A stretch of 64,000 nucleotides of DNA from Streptomyces echinoruber (GTDB taxonomy: Bacteria; Actinomycetota; Actinomycetes; Streptomycetales; Streptomycetaceae), in NCBI RefSeq assembly GCF_014651135.1, contig NZ_BMWH01000003.1:193708-257707 (forward strand). Reading direction: 5' to 3'. The notes under the pieces were generated by a model. It saw nothing but the letters and a program-made list of their open reading frames with translations, ran no database searches and was not told the DNA's origin. This document shows, in pieces, positions 29,059-38,228 of this stretch (the first letter of the stretch is position 1; each line of letters opens with the position of its first letter). Both the position numbers and the translations under genes were made by a program.

Positions 29059-29565
29059 CTACTCGGCCAGTTCCTCCAGCAGCCGTGCCGTCGCCGGCCC
29101 GGCCCGCAGATAGGCGACGAACAGCTCGTTGTGCAGGGCCCACGGCGAGCGCCGGGCCCGGATCAGCCGGATCGCCTCCTCGGCCGGATGCCCGCGCCGC
29201 ACGAGCGTGTGCGCGACGACCAGCCCCGACCGGTTGTACCCGTGGTAGCAGCGGACGAGCACCCGGCGCCCCGCGTCCAGCGCCTCGCCCGCCGCCTGCG
29301 CCAGCCGCATCACGCCCGCCAGTTGCGTGCCGTCCAGCGGCCCGTCCGGGATCGGCCACACCTGGTGCTCCACGCCCGGATCGGGCCCGTGCCCCGGCAG
29401 CCGCAGCAGGGTCTGCACCAGGTCGAACTCGTCCCGTACAACGGCCGGCTCCACCTGCCCCGAGCTCCCGCGGAACTCGTGCCCGCCCATCCACAGGCCG
29501 GGCACGATCTCATTCCACGGGCTCTTCGGAGCCGGTACGCCGGGCTGCTTCCTGCCGGTCCGCAA
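29059..29565 (-). CDS. Dual-specificity / tyrosine phosphatase-like protein
   Basis: 168 aa with the signature of the Cys-dependent phosphatases, CX5R, in VLVRCYHGYNRSGLV (Cys106, Arg112, Ser113). The likely general acid is in WPIPDGPLDG (about 74). The N-terminal WNEIVPGLWMGGHEF is typical of small dual-specificity phosphatases. Start: TTG at 29565, preceded by GGGAGG at good spacing. The product is cytosolic. The substrate is unknown. Confidence 0.82.
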   Translation of the reverse strand: MRTGRKQPGVPAPKSPWNEIVPGLWMGGHEFRGSSGQVEPAVVRDEFDLVQTLLRLPGHGPDPGVEHQVWPIPDGPLDGTQLAGVMRLAQAAGEALDAGRRVLVRCYHGYNRSGLVVAHTLVRRGHPAEEAIRLIRARRSPWALHNELFVAYLRAGPATARLLEELAE

Positions 29566-29685
29566 CGGCGCCTCCCTGGGCTGCCCCTCCCCACCGCTGT
29601 CAAAGGTAGCCGGGTTCTTGCCCCCGCAGCACCCCGCCTGTTCCCATGGTCATGGGGGTTCCCATGGCCATGGGGGTGATCGTGC

Positions 29686-30489
29686 ATGAGCGCACTGCGC
29701 GTCGTACCGACCCGGCGGCACGGCCAGGACCGGCTCTACGTCTGCCACGTCGACGGCCGGAACGTCGCCTGGTACGACCAGGAGGCGTCCCGGGTCAACC
29801 TGATCAGCGAGGACGACCGGGACGCCGTACTGACGGTGCTGCGGCCCTTCCTCACCGGCCCGGTCACGGTCGGTCCGCCGCCCGTCCCGACCCCCGCCGA
29901 ACTGGCCCGCCTCTCCCTCCACCCCGACGACGACCTGGCGCCCAACCGCCCCGGCGAGGCCCTCCTCGTCGCCCTCGACCGCGACCCCGCCCCACCGCTG
30001 CGTCTGCGCCCCGATCCACGCCGCCGCGCCCTGACCGCCGAGCAGACCGTCGGCGACGCCCTCGACGCCCTCGACGGCGCCGGCTGGCACACCCTGCACT
30101 CCGTCCCGCTGCCCGGCGGCGACCGCATCCACCACCTGCTCATCGGCCCCGCCGGCCTCTTCGCCGTGCACAGCCTGTACGCCCGCAAGCAGCGCGTTCT
30201 CGTCGCGGACCCCATGGTCGGCGTCGGCCGCCACGAGCCCCGCCCCCTCCTGCGCCGCCTGCGTGCCGCGGCCGCCCGCGCCTCCCACGCCCTCACCGCC
30301 GAGGTGCACCCCCTGCTCGTGCCGGTCGCCCCGGCGGACGTCGTGGTCACGGTCCCCCTGCGCGGAATCCGGCTCCTGTGGGACACCGAACTGGGCTCCC
30401 TGGCCCGCTCGGGCGGTGTGCTGAAACCGGCGGACGTGGAGGCGCTGCACGCCCTGGCCCGGGACCGGAACACGTGGAAGAGGCTGTGA
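29686..30489 (+). CDS. NERD-domain (nuclease-related) protein
   Basis: 267 aa. The first 110 residues are an Actinobacteria-specific N-terminal part (RLYVCHVDGRNVAWYDQE). From about residue 117 comes a NERD domain (ALDALDGAGWHTLHSVPLPG, IHHLLIGPAGLFAVHSLYAR, RKQRVLV), whose fold is related to restriction nucleases. The usual catalytic residues (E, then D-x-x-E/QxK) are only partly recognisable: the position of the second acidic residue reads H in IHHLLIGP. Catalytic activity is therefore doubtful. The ATG at 29686 has GGGGGTGAT upstream. Confidence 0.75.
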   Translation: MSALRVVPTRRHGQDRLYVCHVDGRNVAWYDQEASRVNLISEDDRDAVLTVLRPFLTGPVTVGPPPVPTPAELARLSLHPDDDLAPNRPGEALLVALDRDPAPPLRLRPDPRRRALTAEQTVGDALDALDGAGWHTLHSVPLPGGDRIHHLLIGPAGLFAVHSLYARKQRVLVADPMVGVGRHEPRPLLRRLRAAAARASHALTAEVHPLLVPVAPADVVVTVPLRGIRLLWDTELGSLARSGGVLKPADVEALHALARDRNTWKRL

Positions 30490-30634
30490 GGCACCGGCCG
30501 CCCGGGAGCGGGGCCGGGGCGGTCGCCCCGCCCGCCCGCGCCGCCCGGGGCCGGCCGGCGCCGGAACACGGCACCGCCGTACCGCGGCACCGCCGAGCCG
30601 CGGCGGCCGGGATCCGCCGCGCGCCGCCCGGCGG

Positions 30635-31519
30635 TCACGGGCGTGTCCCGCCCCGGAGCACGACGACGGGGCAGTGCGCGTGGTGCAGCAGGGCCTGGCT
30701 GACCGAGCCGAGCAGCAGCCCCGAGAAGCCGCCGCGGCCGCGGGCGCCGACCACCAGCAGGTGCGCGCCGCGGCCGGCCTCGATCAGGGCAGGGCGGATC
30801 CGGGAGCGGACCAGGCGCCGTTCCACGGTGAGGCGGGGATGGCGCTCCTGCCACGGCGACAGCGTCTCGTCCAGCAGCCGCTGCTCCTCCCCGCGGAGCC
30901 GCTCGACGTTCACCACCACGTTCAGGGGGCCACCGGGACCCTCGTAGGCCCGCTCGCTCCAGGTGTTCCACGCGTGCACCGCCACCAGGCCGGTGCCGCG
31001 CAGCGCCGCCTCGGCGAAGGCGAACCCGACGGCCGCCTCGCCCGCCGGTGAGCCGTCGACCGCCGGCAGCACGGGGCCGGCCGGGTCCGGCCGGCCGCGC
31101 ACCACCATGACCGGGCAGCGGCCGTGCGCGGCCAGGTGCACGGCGGTGGAACCGAGCGGGAGACCGCCGAACGCGCCCCGTCCGCGGCTGCCGACCACGA
31201 CGAGCGAGGCGGCGCGCGACTCGAACTCCAGCACCGCCAGCGGATCGCCGACGACGACCTCCCGTGCCGTCTCCAGGTGCGGCACGGTCTCGTGGGCCAG
31301 TCGCTCGGCCCTGGTCATGGTGCCGTCCACCAGTTCGCGCAGCCCCGCCGCGGCCCGGTCCCACGGGGGTCCGCCGGGCTGCAGGTGCGTGGACGGCCAC
31401 CCGAAGGCGTGCACCAGGCGCAGTTCCGCGCCGCGCAGGCCGGCCTCGCGTGCCGCGGCCGCCACCGCTTCCAGGCTGGACGGCGAGCCGTCCACTCCCA
31501 CGACGACCGGGTCCGGCAC
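30635..31519 (-). CDS. Tandem universal stress protein (two UspA domains)
   Basis: 294 aa made of two UspA folds. Domain 1 begins DPVVVGVDGSPSSLEAV and has the ATP-binding loop VVVGSRGRGAFGGLPLGSTA. Domain 2 (about 150-294) has LPAVDGSPAGEAAVGFA and LLVVGARGRGGFSGLLLGSV. Both keep the G-x2-G-x9-G-S/T nucleotide motif, so both should bind ATP. The start is GTG 31519 with a perfect GAGGAGG upstream. Two-domain Usps of this kind are typical members of hypoxia/dormancy regulons in actinobacteria. It diverges from pncB across a promoter region with two DevR-like palindromes. Confidence 0.92.
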   Translation of the reverse strand: MPDPVVVGVDGSPSSLEAVAAAAREAGLRGAELRLVHAFGWPSTHLQPGGPPWDRAAAGLRELVDGTMTRAERLAHETVPHLETAREVVVGDPLAVLEFESRAASLVVVGSRGRGAFGGLPLGSTAVHLAAHGRCPVMVVRGRPDPAGPVLPAVDGSPAGEAAVGFAFAEAALRGTGLVAVHAWNTWSERAYEGPGGPLNVVVNVERLRGEEQRLLDETLSPWQERHPRLTVERRLVRSRIRPALIEAGRGAHLLVVGARGRGGFSGLLLGSVSQALLHHAHCPVVVLRGGTRP

Positions 31520-31770
31520 GGCCCACCTCCTCGTCACCCGCTGCCCGCCCCCCGTCCCAGTCTCCACCGGCGGGCGGTGCCGCGCCCGGGACGGACGCGG
31601 ACACGGGCCGCCGCGGACCCGCCGGGCCGTGGCGTGGCGGCGTCCGGCGGCAAGGCCCGGCGGCAGGGGAGAGGCTGGAAGGACCTTGGAAGGACGGCGC
31701 GGCCTGCCGGCGGCGCGGGACACGGCCCGGCCGGGCGGCGGCACACCACCGGCTCCGCGGCGTGCCGCAG

Positions 31771-31810
31771 ACAGCCACAGACAGCCACAGAGAGCCGCAG
31801 ACAGCCGTGG
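31771..31810. repeat. 10-bp tandem repeat upstream of the Usp gene
   Basis: Four consecutive decamers of the form ACAGCCACAG, two of them identical, stand in the 674-bp divergent region between the Usp gene and pncB. No gene is seen in that region. The period equals one helical turn. Confidence 0.75.
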
Positions 31811-31933
31811 AGCCGAGGGCCGCCCGCTTCTTGCGGGCCCTCATTGCACGGTGCGCGCTCCCGCTCGCTTCTCCGTGCCTCCTCGTGGCCCTCGGCTCAC
31901 TTCCATGGCACCGCCGCCCGCCGTCTGGTTGTA

Positions 31934-31970
31934 GGGCCGGACGGCCCCGACCGAAGGGGCCGGCCGGCCC
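31934..31970. promoter_or_regulatory. Two GGGCCG-N2-CGGCCC palindromes, DevR/OsdR-like, between usp and pncB
   Basis: Two perfect 14-bp inverted repeats, GGGCCGGACGGCCC (31934-31947) and GGGCCGGCCGGCCC (31957-31970), are centred 23 bp (about two helical turns) apart. They lie in the divergent promoter region of a Usp gene and pncB. The form resembles a GC-rich version of the DosR/DevR box, and Usp and nicotinate phosphoribosyltransferase genes are typical DevR targets. In 73% GC DNA such palindromes also arise by chance, so the assignment rests on pairing and position. Confidence 0.45.
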
Positions 31971-32193
31971 GCCCGGACCCCGACGGGGCGGACAGGGCCG
32001 CACCGCCCACGACCCCGCCGCGCGGGGCGGACGGGCCGCCGCGCCGATCAGGGCCAGCCAGCGGGCCGGTCCCGCAGGGACCTTCGGCCCCGTGACCGGG
32101 ATCCGCCGCCGCCCGATGCTGGGACGAAGCAGGACATGTGACGCGTACCGCGCGCCTTCGTCGGTGCCGGGCGGTCCCCGGGAGGTGACGCCG

Positions 32194-33999
32194 ATGTCCG
32201 ACGCGACGACCACCGACCTGTACGAGGTCACGATGGCCATGTCCTACCTGCGGGAGGGCATGACGGCCCCCGCGACGTTCAGCCTCTTCGTCCGCGACCT
32301 GCCCGCCGAGCGGGGCTTCCTCGTCGCCGCGGGAGTGGAGTCGGCCCTGGACTTCCTGTCCGGGTTCCGGGTCGGCCCCGAGGACGTGGACGCCTTCGCC
32401 GCCGCGCTGCACCGGCCGCGGCGGGACCTCGAGCCCCTGCTCGGCCTGGAGTTCACGGGTGAGGTGCGGGCGGTGCCGGAGGGGCGGATCGTTCTGGCGG
32501 GAGAGCCCCTGCTGGAGGTGACCGCGCCGCTGCCGCAGGCGCAGCTCGCCGAGACGTACGTGCTCAACCGGCTCAGCCACCAGACCGCGATCGCCTCGAA
32601 GGCCGCGCGTTGCGTCCTCGCCGCGGCCGGGCGTCCGGTCGTGGACTTCTCCCTGCGCCGTACCCACGGCCCGCAGGCCGGGTTCCAGGCCGCCCGCCTC
32701 GGCGCGCTGGTCGGCTTCGCGGGGACCAGCAACGTGGCCGCGGCCACTGCTGCCGGCATACCCGCCGTCGGCACGATGGCCCACTCCTACGTGGAGGCGT
32801 TCGCCGCGGAGGAGGACGCGTTCCGCGCCTTCGCGCGGTCCCACCCCGGCCCGGTGACCCTGCTCGTGGACACCTACGACACCGAGGAGGGCGTCCGCGC
32901 CGCGGCGCGCGTCCTGCGGGACCTCGGCCCCGCGGCCCGGCCCGGCTCGGCCGTACGGCTGGACAGCGGCGACCTCGGGGCCCTGGCGGCACGGGCGCGC
33001 TCCCTCCTCGACGCCGCGGGCCTGCCGGACGTACGGATCGTCGCCAGCGGCGGGCTCGACGAGTACGCCGTCGACGACCTGGTCCGCTCCGGGGCCCCCA
33101 TCGACGTCTACGCCGTCGGCACCCGCGTCGGGGTCTCGGCCGACGCGCCGTACCTGGACTCCGCGTACAAGATGGTGGAGTACAACGGGCGGCCGGTGAT
33201 GAAGCTGTCGTCGGCGAAGGTGACGGCACCCGGCCTCAAGCAGGTGTTCCGCCGCCCCGGATACGCCGACGTGGTCGGCCTCGCCGACGAGCGGCCACCC
33301 GGCGACGGCAGGCCGCTGCTGGAGACGGTGATGCGGGACGGGCGGCGTACCGGCGACCGGCCCACGGTCGGCGCGTGCCGGGAGAGGTTCACCGCGGACC
33401 TGGGTCAACTGCCGCCGGCGGCCCGCCGGATCCGGGCGCCGGTCGCCCCGCGCGCGACGGTCTCCGACCGCCTCGACGCGCTGGCCGCCCGCGTTCGCGG
33501 CCGCATCGGGGAACGGCTGCCGGCCGCCGCCGCACGGCCCCGGCCCCGCGACGGACCGACGGACCGCGGCCGGACCGCACCGGACTGCACCGGTCCGCAT
33601 CCGGGTGAATCACGGTGGGTCCACATGGAGCAATGCGAATCCACGCGAATCAACGCGAATCCATGTGAATCCACGCGAATCCATGTGAGGAATCCATGTG
33701 AGGAGAGAGCGATGCCGCACACAGCGGAATGGAAGGTTCGTCTCCACCTCTTCGAGAACGACGACGGAACGACGAAGGCGCGCATGGTGCTGCACACCGG
33801 CACCACGGAACTCACCGGCCACGGAACCGCGCGCTGCAGCCCGGCGGACCCGAACGTGCCGGAGATCGGCGACGAACTGGCGGCGGGCCGGGCCCTGAAC
33901 GACCTCGCGCAGCAACTGCTGAGGCTCGCCGAGCGCGACATGGAGGGCGTGGGCGAGTCCCGGCCGAACCCCCGCCCGGTCACCGGGTGGCCCATGTGA
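32194..33999 (+). CDS. pncB: Nicotinate phosphoribosyltransferase reading in frame into a DUF1876 domain
   Basis: The first ~425 residues are a class 3 nicotinate phosphoribosyltransferase of NAD salvage: TTDLYEVTMAMSY, RRTHGPQAGFQAAR, GTSNVAAATAAGIPAVGTMA-HSY, DTYDTEEG, RLDSGDLG and GGLDEY are all present. ATG 32194 has an excellent GGAGGTGA site. No stop codon follows: the frame runs through a low-complexity linker (to about 505), including codons made by a decamer repeat, and then directly into the complete DUF1876 sequence, ending at 33999 (601 aa). Either a genuine fusion is made, or the pncB stop codon was lost and most DUF1876 product comes from its own start at 33712. Confidence 0.88.
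   Translation: MSDATTTDLYEVTMAMSYLREGMTAPATFSLFVRDLPAERGFLVAAGVESALDFLSGFRVGPEDVDAFAAALHRPRRDLEPLLGLEFTGEVRAVPEGRIVLAGEPLLEVTAPLPQAQLAETYVLNRLSHQTAIASKAARCVLAAAGRPVVDFSLRRTHGPQAGFQAARLGALVGFAGTSNVAAATAAGIPAVGTMAHSYVEAFAAEEDAFRAFARSHPGPVTLLVDTYDTEEGVRAAARVLRDLGPAARPGSAVRLDSGDLGALAARARSLLDAAGLPDVRIVASGGLDEYAVDDLVRSGAPIDVYAVGTRVGVSADAPYLDSAYKMVEYNGRPVMKLSSAKVTAPGLKQVFRRPGYADVVGLADERPPGDGRPLLETVMRDGRRTGDRPTVGACRERFTADLGQLPPAARRIRAPVAPRATVSDRLDALAARVRGRIGERLPAAAARPRPRDGPTDRGRTAPDCTGPHPGESRWVHMEQCESTRINANPCESTRIHVRNPCEERAMPHTAEWKVRLHLFENDDGTTKARMVLHTGTTELTGHGTARCSPADPNVPEIGDELAAGRALNDLAQQLLRLAERDMEGVGESRPNPRPVTGWPM
33631..33690 (+). repeat. Six-copy decamer array in the pncB-DUF1876 junction
   Basis: Six consecutive 10-bp units of the type CCAYGYGAAT run from 33631 to 33690, just before the DUF1876 ribosome site. 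Ten-base phasing puts every copy on one face of the helix. Translated, the three rotating frames give Glu-Ser-Thr-Arg-Ile and Asn-Pro-Cys runs. Confidence 0.88.
33712..33999 (+). CDS. DUF1876 (dsRBD-like) protein, internal start within the pncB frame
   Basis: 95 aa. The core EWKVRLHLFENDDGTTKARM, then LHTGTTELTGHGTARCSP and the C-terminal helix LAAGRALNDLAQQLLRLAE match the DUF1876 family, which has a double-stranded-RNA-binding-like alpha-beta fold and recurs near universal stress and dormancy genes in Streptomyces. The ATG at 33712 has AGGAGA seven bases upstream, so it can be made independently, although it lies in the same frame as pncB. Function unknown. Confidence 0.82.
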   Translation: MPHTAEWKVRLHLFENDDGTTKARMVLHTGTTELTGHGTARCSPADPNVPEIGDELAAGRALNDLAQQLLRLAERDMEGVGESRPNPRPVTGWPM

Positions 34000-34460
34000 C
34001 CGGCGCCGCCGCGGGAGGACGCGCGGGATGCGCGGCGGGGCACCGCGGCTGACGCCCGCCGCCCGGCTCACCGAGCGCGGCCCCGCCCCGCCGCCGTTCA
34101 CGGCCGCCGTCCGCAGACGCCGCTCAAGCCTCGGCCCATGCGGGCGATGCGGTCGACGCGCAGGGTCCTGGTGCGGATCATCGCCCATGCCTCCGGGGCG
34201 GCGCAGCCGGGGCAGCAGGCCGGGGTCGGCCCGTCCCGCGGCCCGGGCGTCCATGCCTGCCGACGCCTGCCGACCGCCTGCCGGACATGCGATCACCCGC
34301 GTCGGTCCGTCTCCGGCCGGCGGCCCTGCCGGGCCGGGGCGGCAGAGACCGTTCGCCCCCGGTCCGCCGCCGAAGGCACCGGCGGGCTTCCGGCGGCGTA
34401 CCGGTGAGGCTTTCGGCGCGGCCCGGCGAAGGTTTTCAGCGATGTCCGGCCGTGTCGCCG
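34000..34460. other. 461-bp intergenic stretch, no gene identified
   Basis: Between the converging DUF1876 and aldolase genes. All open frames here have Arg/Pro/Gly-rich translations with no recognisable motif, and codon-position GC bias looks absent. It may be decayed sequence; I see no terminator with clear arms. Confidence 0.5.
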
Positions 34461-35513
<1,053 letters not shown>

Positions 35514-35811
35514 CGTCCCGCCTCTCCGTTAGCTCGGAATGCCGGAGGCTGCAGTCAGGCTCCCGCAGCCGCCGGGCTCCTGCCAGTCCGCGTACGCCGT
35601 CCCGGCGGTCCTCTCCCCGCCGCCGCGGCCCTGCCGCGGGCTGCCGCCGGGCGACGGCGGCCGGTGGCCCGGCGGCCCGGTGGCCCGGTGGCCCGGTGGG
35701 CACGCGCCCGCCGGCACGCGCCCGCCGGCACGCGCCCGCCGGATGGATCACCGTCCCTGCCCACCGGGTGCACGAACCCCGCGTACGCACCGGCCCGAAA
35801 CGGGCGGACCC

Positions 35812-35828
35812 AGGGACCGATGGGCCCT
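35812..35828. promoter_or_regulatory. Palindrome AGGGACCGATGGGCCCT upstream of the PNPOx-like gene
   Basis: A 17-bp imperfect palindrome (AGGG-N-CC-N3-GG-N-CCCT) 36 bp before the start of the PNPOx-like gene. It has the same general form as the two boxes at 31934-31970. A DevR-type activator bound here would be correctly placed for class II activation. Confidence 0.4.
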
Positions 35829-35863
35829 ACTCCCGCCCGTGCCGCACCACGGAGAATGGGCTG

Positions 35864-36310
35864 ATGCCACACAACAACGGCTCTCAGGCACTGGACCGGC
35901 AGGAATGCCTGCGCCTGCTGGCCAAGGTGCCGGTCGGCCGCATCGTGTACACCCGGCAGGCGCTGCCCGCCGTCCTGCCCGTCAACTTCTCCCTCGACCC
36001 CTCCCTCGGTCTCTCCCCCGACACGGACTCGTGCGTGCTGCTGCGCACCTCCGCCGACTCGGACCTGGCCCGTTCCGTGGACGGCGTCGTGGTCGCCTTC
36101 GAGGCGGACGAGTTCGACGCGGACGCCGAGTCGGGCTGGAGCGTGGTCGTCACGGGCCGGGCCGCCGTGGTCACCGACCCCGCCGAACACGAGCGCCTGT
36201 TGCAGACCGGCCCCCGCTCGTGGGTGACCGCGCAGGACGCGGTCTTCGTGCGGATCTCGTGCGAGATGGTCACCGGCCGACGCATCGGACAGGCCACGGA
36301 CCTCCGCTGA
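35864..36310 (+). CDS. Pyridoxamine 5'-phosphate oxidase-family protein
   Basis: 148 aa split-barrel flavin-binding fold: LRLLAKVPVGRIVYTRQALP and AVLPVNFSLD start the barrel; LLRTSADSDLARSVDGVVVAFEA and GWSVVVTGRAAVVTDPAEHE are the standard strands. It resembles small FMN- or F420-binding proteins that accompany universal stress proteins in dormancy clusters, not the vitamin-B6 enzyme itself. ATG 35864 with GGAG upstream. Its last codons begin a long degenerate tandem repeat. Confidence 0.85.
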   Translation: MPHNNGSQALDRQECLRLLAKVPVGRIVYTRQALPAVLPVNFSLDPSLGLSPDTDSCVLLRTSADSDLARSVDGVVVAFEADEFDADAESGWSVVVTGRAAVVTDPAEHERLLQTGPRSWVTAQDAVFVRISCEMVTGRRIGQATDLR

Positions 36311-36570
36311 GCCACGCGCGAACCCCACTGGGCCACGGGCGGATCGCCCTGAGGCACGGGCGGGCCCGCCTGAGCCGCGCGTGGCCTCCGCCGAGCCATG
36401 CGCGAGCACCCTGGACGGGCACCTACTGAGCCACCTGAGCCACCTGAATCACCCGAGCCACTCGAGCTACCCGAACCACTCCAGTCACCTGAGCCACACG
36501 CGGGCACCCACTGCATCACGCGTGGGCACCCGCCGAGCCACGTGCGGGCACCCGCCGAGCCACGTGCGGG
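36307..36570 (+). repeat. Degenerate tandem repeat starting at the PNPOx stop codon
   Basis: CTGAGCCAC-like units recur with a 21-bp period at 36307 (the stop codon itself), 36328, 36349, 36370 and 36391. They then collapse to a 9-bp period at about 36426-36475 (CTGAGCCAC, CTGAATCAC, CCGAGCCAC). About 24-bp units with CCGAGCCACGTGCGGG follow at 36530-36570. No gene is seen from 36311 to 36940 apart from the nitroreductase remnant. Confidence 0.85.
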
Positions 36571-36589
36571 TTCGCCGGGCGCGCGGACG

Positions 36590-36779
36590 GACGCCTCGGG
36601 GCGCCGGTGGTCGTCCTCCCAGCCCGCGGCGACGTGTCCGGGCGCGCGGGGCGCGGGGACGCCGTCCGGTCCGTAGCCGAAGCGGATCAGCAGATGGGGG
36701 CGGCACCGCCGCCATGTCCCGCCGCCCGCAGGTCCGGCCATTCCATCGCCCGGCGCAGGATCGAGGTGCGCACCCCGTC
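36590..36779 (-). pseudogene. C-terminal remnant of an Acg-family nitroreductase
   Basis: On the minus strand TSILRRAMEWPDLRAA is followed, after a one-base frame change, by PHLLIRFGYGPDGVPAPRAP. Both match what I remember of the C-terminus of Acg-type nitroreductases (EWPDLR followed by LLIRFGYGP...TPRRP). No N-terminal two-thirds can be found. Acg-like genes are classic dormancy-regulon members, which fits the neighbours. Only the last 50 or so codons remain and they are frameshifted. Confidence 0.5.
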
Positions 36780-36940
36780 ACCGTGACGCATGCGACAGCA
36801 GGGCCGACCGGTCTGCGGCCATGGCGGCATACGGCCCCGACGATCAGGCGGTTCGGACCGGATGGGACCGGCCCCCCACAGCGCCCACCTCCCCATACGC
36901 CCCTCAACGGGCGTCCGCCACCAGGAACTTCACAAGTTCC

Positions 36941-37411
36941 TCAGTCTTCCTCGCCCGCCCCCTCCTCGCCCAACTCCTCCCCGTCGAACGCCTGGGCGAC
37001 GGCGAGGCTGTCCTCGTAGACGTGGTGCCGGGTGACGAGGCCGCCCTCGACCGTGAGATGCAGAGCGAACCGTGCGCGGTAGGCGCGTCCGGTGGAGCGG
37101 GCGGTCTGACCGATCTCACCGAGCACGACCGCGTCGTTGCCGTCGACGAGGACGCGCTCGATCCTGGTCGCCACGCGCCCGGGCACATGGTGCTCGGCGA
37201 GCTCGCGGAAGTGCGCGGTGACGTCGGCACGGCTGGAACGGTGACGGATCCACGGGGTGGCGGCACGACCGTGCTCGGCCTCCGGCCAGTCCAGCTTCCA
37301 GTCGATCCGCTCGGCGTACAGCTCCGCGATGCGCTCGGGGTCGCCCTCGCCGATCCGGCGCAACAACTCCTCCACCACGGCACGGGTGGTCTGCGGCATG
37401 ACTGACGACAT
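36941..37411 (-). CDS. SnoaL/NTF2-like ketosteroid-isomerase-fold protein
   Basis: 156 aa alpha-beta cone fold of the nuclear transport factor 2 family: VEELLRRIGEGDPERIAELY, ERIDWKLDWPEAEHGRAAT, FRELAEHHVPGRVATRIERV and RYRARFALHLTVEGGL-like strands (here YRARFALHLTVEGGLVTRHH). Members are small isomerases, cyclases or ligand binders; nothing here fixes the reaction. The tail is acidic (EELGEEGAGEED). ATG 37411 with AGAGG upstream. Confidence 0.82.
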   Translation of the reverse strand: MSSVMPQTTRAVVEELLRRIGEGDPERIAELYAERIDWKLDWPEAEHGRAATPWIRHRSSRADVTAHFRELAEHHVPGRVATRIERVLVDGNDAVVLGEIGQTARSTGRAYRARFALHLTVEGGLVTRHHVYEDSLAVAQAFDGEELGEEGAGEED

Positions 37412-37564
37412 GTCACCTCTCAGATTGATATCCACGTCCGGTGACCAGTGACCAGTGACTGGACGCGACGAAATCACCACTGCCGACGGTCCCGCCGAAC
37501 TCGCCCTCCAACTCAGCCGCACCACCATGCCCAACCGCCTGATGCCAGAGGGCCGGAGGGGACG

Positions 37565-37789
37565 TCAGGCGGGCCGAGGCACGATGTTCACCGCCCGGTA
37601 GTCGTACCCGTCCTGCTTGAAGCCGGGGGCTTCCCACTGGAGGTCCACCCGCTGCCCCGGCGACAGCGTGTGGAACCCCTCCATCTGGATGTGGGAGTAA
37701 TGACCCCAACACCCGCCGGGAGTCTCGGGGGAATCGAGCACGCCCCACCCCTTTTCGTCATGCCACTCGCGGACAGTCGCAGTCACCAT
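37565..37789 (-). CDS. Cold-shock-domain protein
   Basis: 74 aa OB-fold nucleic-acid binder. RNP1 reads KGWGVL in place of the usual KGFGFI, and RNP2 reads WGHYSHIQ instead of VFVHFSAI. The end (QRVDLQWEAPGFKQDGYDYR) matches the divergent Streptomyces CSD proteins, not the CspA type. ATG 37789, preceded by TAGGG. Confidence 0.82.
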   Translation of the reverse strand: MVTATVREWHDEKGWGVLDSPETPGGCWGHYSHIQMEGFHTLSPGQRVDLQWEAPGFKQDGYDYRAVNIVPRPA

Positions 37790-38170
37790 GGGCGCAACCC
37801 TACGGACTCCGCCCGCGCCGGCACACCGAAATTCCGGCGTTCCGGCTCGGAAGGCCAGCGCGCTGCAGGAGCCGTCACCGGGCTGCCCCGGGCATCGATC
37901 AACACCCTGCGCGAACAGGCCAAGGAGGTTGCTGCCGCCCGCCACGTCCTGCGGATCGAGCGGACCTCCGTCGAAGACCACAAGCAGAACTTCCGCGGCG
38001 ACCCCGCGCACCAGGGCGAGCAGCACCTGCCGGAAGCAGCCGAGCCGTCGCCAAAGGAAGCGCAGTTCAGCGGCACAGGCCGAAAGAGGCTCACCGAAAC
38101 ACACAAGACATTGAGCCTTTTCAGAGTGGCCACCGGACGGGTGACGAGGCGGGTTCCCGCAACGCACGAG
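37790..38170. other. Unassigned stretch left of the IS remnant
   Basis: About 380 bp with open frames on both strands but no recognisable family. The minus-strand frame with VLLALVRGVAAEVLLVVFDG and LDPQDVAGGSNLLGLFAQGV looks the most protein-like and may be a fragment of a lost element gene. I do not assign it. Confidence 0.3.
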
Positions 38171-38224
38171 GCTCCTGCGCTGTTAAGAGAGGTGTTCGAC
38201 CTCTCAACTCATCAGCACAGGAGC
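38171..38224 (+). promoter_or_regulatory. Large hairpin covering the transposase ribosome-binding site
   Basis: Nested inverted repeats: outer arms GCTCCTGCGCTG (38171-38182) and CAGCACAGGAGC (38213-38224) match at 11 of 12 positions, and inner arms GAGAGGT/ACCTCTC enclose a 5-base loop. The right outer arm contains the AGGAG of the transposase gene. In RNA read from outside, the hairpin would hide the ribosome site. Confidence 0.65.
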
Positions 38225-38228
38225 CGCG

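Noticed and set aside
36398..36676. Pro-Glu-Pro repeat peptide on the plus strand
   Set aside because: Product of the 9-bp satellite following the PNPOx-like gene; no start signal or conserved part.
37788..38133. Possible gene(s) on either strand left of the IS5 remnant
   Set aside because: Several frames are open but none shows a recognisable domain or ribosome site; recorded as unassigned.
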